10,200 nucleotides of DNA, taken from assembly GCA_022798855.1 (NCBI GenBank), contig JAAWNI010000068.1:1-10200 (forward strand), written 5' to 3'. Every line of letters starts with the position of its first letter. Position 1 is the stretch's first letter. This document shows, one piece after another, positions 5,995 to 10,200 of the stretch. A model generated the notes under the pieces. That model worked only from the letters and a program-made list of their open reading frames with translations. It ran no database searches and was not told the DNA's origin. The position numbers and the translations under genes were made by a program. This stretch comes from Lawsonibacter sp. GTDB taxonomy: Bacteria > Bacillota > Clostridia > Oscillospirales > Oscillospiraceae.

Positions 5995-6022
5995 TAGACA
6001 GAAAGAGAAAATATGGTAGAAT
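5995..6022 (+). promoter_or_regulatory. Possible promoter before the XTP pyrophosphatase gene
   Basis: TAGACA (5995-6000, 5 of 6 to -35) is followed by a 16-base spacer and TAGAAT (6017-6022, 5 of 6 to -10), with an extended -10 TGG (6014-6016). The surrounding AT-rich stretch contrasts with the repeats on its left. Transcription would start near 6029, only about 9 bases before the ATG and at the ribosome binding site. That is unusually short and lowers my confidence. Confidence 0.35.
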
Positions 6023-6037
6023 AAGGGGGAAGCCTGT

Positions 6038-6625
6038 ATGAAGCTGGTATTGGCGAGCAAGAACCAGAAGAAGCTGGTGGAGATGAACGATATTCTGTCC
6101 CATCTGGGGATTGAGGTCTGCTCCGAGGAGGAAGCCGGGGTAGGCCTGGAGGTGGAGGAGACGGGGGCCACCTTTGAGGAGAACTCCCTGCTGAAGGCCA
6201 AGGCGGTGATGGAGGCCAGCGGCCTGCCCGCCATCGCTGACGACTCCGGGCTGTGCGTGGAGTGTCTCAACGGCGCGCCGGGGGTTTACTCCGCCCGGTA
6301 CGGCGGCGAGGGCCTGAGCGACGAGGAGCGCTACCGAATCCTCCTGGAGAACATGCGGGGCCAGATGACCCGGGCGGCGAAATTCGTCTCGGTAATCACC
6401 TGCTGCTTCCCCAACGGCGGCGTGCTCACCGCCCGGGGGGAGTGCCCCGGCTCCATCGCGTACGCCCCCATGGGGGAGGGCGGCTTCGGCTACGACCCGG
6501 TGTTCTTCGTCCCGGAGCTGAAAAAGACCTTCGCCCAGCTGTCCGCCGAGGAGAAGAACGCCATCTCCCACCGGGGCAAGGCGCTGGAAGCGTTTAAGGA
6601 AAAATTAGAGGAGTATCTTGGGTGA
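6038..6625 (+). CDS. rdgB: XTP/dITP pyrophosphatase (non-canonical purine NTP hydrolase, RdgB/HAM1)
   Basis: A 195-residue HAM1-family enzyme that hydrolyses XTP, dITP and ITP to monophosphates and pyrophosphate, keeping deaminated purines out of DNA and RNA. The length is normal. Motifs seen: the N-terminal substrate loop LASKNQKKLVEM (5-16); FEENSLLKAKA (46-56), with the metal-linked Glu/Asn and Lys; the catalytic IADDSGL (66-72); APGVYSARYGG (about 80-90); GGFGYDP (148-154); and the C-terminal SHRGKAL. The start is ATG 6038, giving the typical MKLVLAS opening, with AGGGGGA (6024-6030) 7 bases upstream. The cytoplasmic enzyme probably has its own transcript, because repeats lie on both sides (159 bp from ftsY and 201 bp to yhbY). 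I see no partner phosphoesterase gene next to it, although one is common in Firmicutes. Confidence 0.97.
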   Translation: MKLVLASKNQKKLVEMNDILSHLGIEVCSEEEAGVGLEVEETGATFEENSLLKAKAVMEASGLPAIADDSGLCVECLNGAPGVYSARYGGEGLSDEERYRILLENMRGQMTRAAKFVSVITCCFPNGGVLTARGECPGSIAYAPMGEGGFGYDPVFFVPELKKTFAQLSAEEKNAISHRGKALEAFKEKLEEYLG

Positions 6626-6629
6626 TTGG

Positions 6630-6704
6630 TAGGGGCGGCTATTAGCCGCCCGCACGATCATGGGGAGAGTATCATTAGAACGGGCGGATAATATCCGCCC
6701 CTAC
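6630..6704. repeat. Paired hairpin repeat with 24-bp inverted ends (family B)
   Basis: The left arm (6630-6653) begins GTAGGGGCGGC and the right arm (6681-6704) ends CCGCCCCTAC. They match as inverted copies at 22 of 24 positions. Each arm is itself a hairpin: GGCGGCTA-T-TAGCCGCC on the left and GGCGGATA-A-TATCCGCC on the right. The two differences between the arms form a matched pair that keeps the hairpin paired, a sign of selection on RNA or DNA structure or of gene conversion between arms. The 27-bp centre is ordinary. This resembles a REP/BIME or small MITE. It starts 5 bases after the rdgB stop. Confidence 0.75.
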
Positions 6705-6719
6705 GCCAGACCAACAGAC

Positions 6720-6790
6720 GTAGGGCGCGGCGACCTCGACGCGCCGCTTGTCGGTATTGTAAAACGGCGGGCCGGGTTGTCCCGCCCTAC
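6720..6790. repeat. Second GTAGGGCG...CGCCCTAC hairpin repeat (family B)
   Basis: A 71-bp element bounded by GTAGGGCG (6720-6727) and CGCCCTAC (6783-6790). The left half can form a GCGGCG (6727-6732) / CGCCGC (6742-6747) stem, and the right half GGCGGG (6766-6771) / CCCGCC (6781-6786). It follows the 6630-6704 element after 15 bases. It shares the GTAGGG end and the two-hairpin plan but not the inner sequence. It ends 36 bases before yhbY. Confidence 0.65.
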
Positions 6791-6826
6791 ATGGAATATG
6801 CGAAATTTTGAAAACGAGGATAAAAT

Positions 6827-7153
6827 ATGGAATTAACAAGCAAACAGCGGGCCCAGCTGCGGGGCCTGGCCAACAGCATCGACACCATTTTAATTGTAGG
6901 CAAGGATGGCATCGGGGACAACCTGGTCAAGCAGGCCAACGACGCCCTGGAAGCCCGGGAGCTCATCAAGGGCAAGGTGCTGGAGAACTCCCTGCTCTCC
7001 CCCCGGGAAGCGGCGGAGGAGCTGGCCCCCCTGACCCGGAGCGAAGTTGTCCAGGTGATTGGAACAAAATTCGTGTTATACCGTCCAAGCCATAAGAAGG
7101 AAAAGAAAGATAAAATCGTCCTGGTGCAGGACAAGAAGCGGCCAAAGGGGTAG
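6827..7153 (+). CDS. yhbY: Ribosome assembly RNA-binding protein YhbY (CRM domain)
   Basis: A 108-residue CRM-domain protein. The family binds pre-50S ribosomal particles and assists large-subunit assembly in the cytoplasm. The fold covers about residues 1-97. Visible markers are LTSKQRAQLRGLA (3-15), the GxxG loop GKDG (25-28), and the closing strand GTKFVLYRPS (79-88), which is highly typical of YhbY. A basic Lys-rich tail (about 89-108) probably adds RNA contacts. The start is ATG 6827, with GAGGA (6816-6820) 6 bases upstream. In Firmicutes yhbY commonly precedes nadD and yqeK, as here, although a 166-bp repeat-containing gap separates them. Confidence 0.96.
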   Translation: MELTSKQRAQLRGLANSIDTILIVGKDGIGDNLVKQANDALEARELIKGKVLENSLLSPREAAEELAPLTRSEVVQVIGTKFVLYRPSHKKEKKDKIVLVQDKKRPKG

Positions 7154-7156
7154 AAA

Positions 7157-7275
7157 AAAGCCCCCCTCTTAGAGGGAGGTGCCCCCAGTTCGCAAACTGG
7201 GGCGGAGGGAGCCCGGGAAAACTCCCTCAGTCAGCCCTCGCGGGCTGACAGCTCCCTCGGAGAGGGAGCCTTTGG
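7157..7275. repeat. Family A hairpin repeat with its two halves in swapped order
   Basis: Four hairpins in a row: CCCTCT-T-AGAGGG (7164-7176); CCCCAGTT-CGCA-AACTGGGG (7183-7202); GTCAGCCC-TCGC-GGGCTGAC (7230-7249); and GCTCCCTC-GGA-GAGGGAGC (7251-7269). The part up to about 7210 resembles the right half of the 4262-4395 element (starting AAGCCCCCCT). The part from about 7221 resembles its left half (CCCTCAGTCA, then CAGC and GGGAGCCTTTGG). So the order is right half then left half, with GAGGGAG and CTCCCTC facing each other at the join. The first hairpin read on the minus strand ends in CTTTTTTCT and could terminate minus-strand transcripts. On the plus strand there is no T-tract. Confidence 0.7.
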
Positions 7276-7319
7276 TGCGATCCAGCAAAATTTTCATTCT
7301 GAATAAGGCGGTGTCAGTG

Positions 7320-8531
7320 ATGAAAATCGGTATTTATGGCGGAACCTTCAATCCGCCCCATCTGGGGCATCTGGCGGCGGCCCGTACGGCGGTGGATGTG
7401 CTGGGCCTGGACAAGCTGCTCATCATTCCGGACGCCATTCCGCCCCACAAGGAGCTGCCGGAGGGCACGCCCAATCCGGAGCACCGGCTGGCCATGGCGG
7501 CCAAAATGGCCGACGTCCTGCTGATGCCCGAGGTGGCGGAGGCATCCCCCATGGAGCTGGACCGGGCGGGGAAGAGCTACACCGCCGACACCCTGGCTCA
7601 GCTGAAAGAGGAGCACCCAGGGGCGGAGCTGTGGCTTCTCATGGGGACGGACATGTTCCTCACCCTCCACCTCTGGCGCGAGCCGGAGCGGATTCTGGAG
7701 TTGGCGGGGGTGTGCGCCTTTGGACGCACCGAACAGGACGGGGAGGAGCTTTTCGCCCCCCAGCGGGAACACCTGCAAAAGGCCTACCCTAGGGCGAAAA
7801 TCACCACCATCACCCTGCCGGGGCTGGTGGACGTCTCCTCCACCCAGCTGCGGGAGCTGCTGGCCCGGGGGGGGGGCGGGGAGTACCTGCCGCCCTCCAT
7901 CTACGGCTACATCCTGAGAAACGGCCTTTACGGCACTTGCGCCGACCTGAAACACCTGGACATCCCGGAGCTGCGGGCCTGTTCCTACTCCATGGTGATG
8001 GAGAAGCGGGTGCGCCACATCCGGGGCACCGAGGAGGAAGCGGTCCGGCTGGCCCGGCGCTGGGGGGCCGGCGAGGACATGGCCCGCCGGGCGGGCATCC
8101 TCCACGACTGCACCAAGTACCTCACCGGCGGGGAGCACATCGCCATCTGCCAGCGGTACGGGGTGCCCCTGGACGACCTGGAGCGGGCCGCCCCCAAGCT
8201 GCTCCACTCCAAGACGGGGGCGTGTATGGCCCGGCATATTTTTGGAGAACCTGATGAGGTGTATGAGGCCATTTTCTGGCACACCACAGCCAAGGCGGAC
8301 ATGTCTACATTAGAGAAAATACTGTATGTCGCCGACTACATGGAGCCAAACCGGAGCTTCGACGGGGTGGAGCGCCTGCGGGAGCTGGCCTACAGCGACC
8401 TGGATAAGGCCCTGCTCCTGGGGGTGGAGATTACCGTCCAGGAGATGGAGGACCGGAAGCTGCCCGTCCATAAAAACACGCTCCAGGCCCTGGCCTGGCT
8501 GCGGGAGCATGGTGTAACGACTGAAAGGTGA
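7320..8531 (+). CDS. nadD-yqeK: NadD-YqeK fusion: nicotinate-nucleotide adenylyltransferase plus HD-domain Ap4A hydrolase
   Basis: A 403-residue fusion of two enzymes that are usually separate adjacent genes. Residues 1 to about 207 are NadD, which joins nicotinate mononucleotide and ATP to make deamido-NAD. They contain GGTFNPPHLGH (7-17), with nucleotidyl-transfer histidines 14 and 17, and DVSSTQLR (171-178). Residues about 215-403 are YqeK, an HD-domain family shown elsewhere to split Ap4A into two ADP. Its metal and catalytic residues are visible: His233 (RHIRG), His262-Asp263 (HDCTKY), His296 (HSKTG), His321 (HTTAKADM) and Asp339 (ADYMEPNR). Both halves look intact. The start is ATG 7320, with AAGGCGG (7305-7311) 8 bases before. 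The open frame extends back to 7179, but that part is repeat DNA. LCP follows after 4 bases, so they are co-transcribed. rsfS may lie beyond the window. Confidence 0.95.
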   Translation: MKIGIYGGTFNPPHLGHLAAARTAVDVLGLDKLLIIPDAIPPHKELPEGTPNPEHRLAMAAKMADVLLMPEVAEASPMELDRAGKSYTADTLAQLKEEHPGAELWLLMGTDMFLTLHLWREPERILELAGVCAFGRTEQDGEELFAPQREHLQKAYPRAKITTITLPGLVDVSSTQLRELLARGGGGEYLPPSIYGYILRNGLYGTCADLKHLDIPELRACSYSMVMEKRVRHIRGTEEEAVRLARRWGAGEDMARRAGILHDCTKYLTGGEHIAICQRYGVPLDDLERAAPKLLHSKTGACMARHIFGEPDEVYEAIFWHTTAKADMSTLEKILYVADYMEPNRSFDGVERLRELAYSDLDKALLLGVEITVQEMEDRKLPVHKNTLQALAWLREHGVTTER

Positions 8532-8535
8532 GACT

Positions 8536-10095
8536 ATGAGCGAATTTCACAACCAAAAGGGAAAGCGGGAGGCCGCCCGCGGGGGCTGGTGGGCCCGCTA
8601 TCGGGCCTGGTCGGCGGGGCTGGACCGGAAGTCCAGGATTCGGTACCGGGTGTGCGTGGCGCTGGCGGTGGCCGCCGTGCTGGCGGTGGCCCTGACGCTG
8701 TTCCTCCGGTCCTGGATCAGGCTGCCCGACGTGCCCGACCCCCCGGGCGGCGGCAAGAACCCCGGGGGGAACACCTCCCAGGTTCAGCCCGGACAGTCGA
8801 GTGGGGACCTGTCCTATGAGGGGGCGGAGCTGCCCCAGGTGGCCAGGAGCGGACGGAAGGAGGGGTATTACACCTTCCTCCTCAGCGGCCGGGACGTGGT
8901 CAGCGGGGCCACCGACACCATGATGCTCATTACCTACGACACGAAGGGGCAGGCCATCAGCGCCATCAGCCTGCTGCGGGACACCATGATCAACACCAGC
9001 GCCCGGAGCAAGCGGCTGAACACGGCGTTCTACCGGAACATGGGGGACAGAAGCCTGCCGGACAAGGAGCGGGTGGAAAACGGCATGTCCGCCCTGCGCC
9101 AGGAGGTCAGCCGGCTCACAGGCGTATACCCGGACTTCTACGTCATGGTGGAGTGGGAGGCCATCGGCCGGCTGGTGGACGCCATCGGCGGGGTCTACTT
9201 TGATGTGCCCTTCGACATGGACTACGACGACCCCACCCCCGGCCAGGACCTGCACATCCACCAGAAAAAGGGCTACCGGCTGTTGGACGGCCAGGACGCC
9301 ATGGAGGTCATCCGCTTCCGGAAGAGCAACGACGAGAGCCTTGTCCTCTACGACTCGGGCCGCACCCAGATCCAGCGGGATTTTCTCACCGCCGTGCTGA
9401 AAAAGTGCCTGACTCCTGAGATTTTGCTGAAGCTGCCCTCCCTGGTCCAGATTTTCATGGACAACGTGGACACCGACCTGACGGTGGGCAACATCCTGGC
9501 CTTCGCACAGCTGGCGGCCGGGATGGAGGTGGAAGACAGCGTGAAGTTTGTCTCCATGCCCTTCTACAATGTGCGGTATGGCACGGCGTCTATGGTGTGC
9601 GCCGTACAGGACGAGCTGCTGGAGCTGCTCAACGCCGGCATCAACCCCTATGTGGACGAGATCCAGGCCAGCGACCTCCAGCTGATGTACCAGAAGAGCA
9701 ACGGCGCCTTTGGGGTGACCAACGGCAAGCTGGCCGACCCGGCGGTGGGCCAGGTCTATGTGGCCCCCAAGCCCGAGCCGGAAGAGCCCGACGAGCCTGA
9801 TGAGACTGTCCCGCCGGACTCCTCCGCCCCGGGGGACAACTCCCCGGATGGCTCCGGCACGGAAGACAACCCGCCCGACAGCTCCAGCTCCGGGGACGCC
9901 CCGCCCGAGAATCCGGCGGGGCCGGATTCCAGCCAGCAGCCTGGAGACGGCTCCCAGCCCGCCGGGCCCTCCGGCTCCTCCGGACTGGGGGCCATCGACC
10001 CGTCGGATATCTTCCCCGACCCCTCCACAGGGGCACAGACCGGGGAGCAGAATCAGGATACAACCCAGACGGCGGCGCAGCCGCCCCGGGTGTAA
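8536..10095 (+). CDS. LytR-CpsA-Psr (LCP) family cell-wall polymer ligase
   Basis: A 519-residue membrane protein of the LCP family. These enzymes move undecaprenyl-linked polymers (teichoic acids, capsule or other glycans) onto peptidoglycan outside the cell. A basic cytoplasmic N-terminus (1-38) is followed by one membrane span (about 39-57) and the extracellular LCP domain (about 110-300). Visible motifs are TDTMML (126-131), LLRDTMI (146-152), RFRK (260-263) and the DSGRTQIQRDF region (274-283), whose Arg and Asp residues grip the pyrophosphate. The motif usually written SIPRDT reads SLLRDT here. From about residue 411 there is a long disordered acidic tail of roughly 105 residues, rich in Pro, Ser, Asp, Gly and Glu. 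The AAAGGTG site (8524-8530) overlaps the yqeK stop and lies 5 bases before the ATG. The polymer substrate cannot be told. Confidence 0.94.
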   Translation: MSEFHNQKGKREAARGGWWARYRAWSAGLDRKSRIRYRVCVALAVAAVLAVALTLFLRSWIRLPDVPDPPGGGKNPGGNTSQVQPGQSSGDLSYEGAELPQVARSGRKEGYYTFLLSGRDVVSGATDTMMLITYDTKGQAISAISLLRDTMINTSARSKRLNTAFYRNMGDRSLPDKERVENGMSALRQEVSRLTGVYPDFYVMVEWEAIGRLVDAIGGVYFDVPFDMDYDDPTPGQDLHIHQKKGYRLLDGQDAMEVIRFRKSNDESLVLYDSGRTQIQRDFLTAVLKKCLTPEILLKLPSLVQIFMDNVDTDLTVGNILAFAQLAAGMEVEDSVKFVSMPFYNVRYGTASMVCAVQDELLELLNAGINPYVDEIQASDLQLMYQKSNGAFGVTNGKLADPAVGQVYVAPKPEPEEPDEPDETVPPDSSAPGDNSPDGSGTEDNPPDSSSSGDAPPENPAGPDSSQQPGDGSQPAGPSGSSGLGAIDPSDIFPDPSTGAQTGEQNQDTTQTAAQPPRV

Positions 10096-10140
10096 GAACC
10101 GGTATTCACAATCTCAAACGACCGTCTGAACGGTTCTTTT
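10095..10140 (+). terminator. Probable rho-independent terminator after the LCP gene
   Basis: ACCGT-CTGA-ACGGT (10121-10134) forms a small stem-loop that runs into TTCTTTT. An outer pairing, AGAACCG (10095-10101) with CGGTTCT (10131-10137), is an alternative and starts at the last base of the stop codon. The stem is short, so termination may be partial. Confidence 0.5.
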
Positions 10141-10156
10141 GCCGCCCTGCGGCGTT

Positions 10157-10196
10157 AAAAAATCTTGAAATCCACAAAGGATTCCTGCGATTTTTT
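10157..10196. terminator. Second hairpin with A-tract and T-tract arms at the window end
   Basis: AAAAAATC (10157-10164) and GATTTTTT (10189-10196) are perfect inverted arms around an inner stem, AATCC-ACAAA-GGATT (10169-10183). With six T's at the end on the plus strand and, by symmetry, on the minus strand, it could work as a two-way terminator. A GC hairpin, GCCGC-CCT-GCGGC (10141-10153), sits just before it. The next gene is outside the window, so a leader role is also possible. Confidence 0.45.
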
Positions 10197-10200
10197 GCCT

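Noticed and set aside
7179..7319. N-terminal extension of NadD-YqeK by 47 residues
   Set aside because: The extension is made of hairpin repeat DNA. NadD proteins start at the MKIGIYGGTFNP-type N-terminus, which begins at ATG 7320 with a ribosome binding site.
7314..8282. Minus-strand frame opposite nadD-yqeK
   Set aside because: Antisense shadow of a well-supported enzyme gene, with no family resemblance.
8431..9261. Minus-strand frame opposite the LCP gene and the yqeK end
   Set aside because: Antisense shadow crossing two real genes, with no start signals.

Overview
The window looks like chromosomal core-genome DNA from a GC-rich member of the Firmicutes, class Clostridia, most likely an Oscillospiraceae (Flavonifractor/Lawsonibacter/Oscillibacter-type) gut anaerobe. 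This is inferred from strong AGGAGG-type ribosome binding sites, GC-ending codons, the gene set and order (smc...ftsY; XTP pyrophosphatase; yhbY; nadD-yqeK; an LCP/LytR gene), and two kinds of GC-rich hairpin repeat that I associate with that family. No species can be named from the sequence alone.

Layout. Bases 1-123 hold an AT-richer leader that may contain the end of an upstream gene, then the ribosome binding site of smc (124-3696), the chromosome-condensing ATPase. smc and ftsY are often neighbours in Firmicutes. Here about 1.3 kb separates them: a small minus-strand gene (3693-3965) whose stop overlaps the smc stop, a divergently transcribed XRE/Cro-type regulator (4048-4260), a 134-bp hairpin-rich inverted repeat element (4262-4395), and two small zinc-ribbon genes (4419-4688 and 4688-4993). 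The second of these sits directly before ftsY (5009-5878), the signal recognition particle receptor.

After ftsY come rdgB/XTP pyrophosphatase (6038-6625), yhbY (6827-7153), a single ORF fusing NadD and YqeK (7320-8531), and an LCP cell-wall ligase with a long acidic Pro/Ser tail (8536-10095). The gaps after ftsY, rdgB and yhbY are filled mostly with repeats: GTAGGG...CCCTAC-ended elements in the first two, and a rearranged relative of the 4262-4395 element in the third. The window ends with hairpins that probably terminate LCP transcription.

How it works together. Most of the window is housekeeping: chromosome segregation (SMC), membrane protein targeting (FtsY), nucleotide-pool cleaning (RdgB), ribosome assembly (YhbY), NAD synthesis and Ap4A turnover (NadD-YqeK), and wall polymer attachment (LCP). 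The most interesting non-routine structure is the 82-bp gap between the minus-strand small gene and the XRE gene. Two promoters overlap there through one shared palindromic -10 (AGTATACT). This is flanked by two candidate ACGA-N6-TC(G/A)T operators and by a perfect 8-bp inverted repeat that touches both -35 boxes. It looks like a compact, self-regulated two-way switch. I found no CRISPR array, tRNA, rRNA, transposase gene or obvious prophage.
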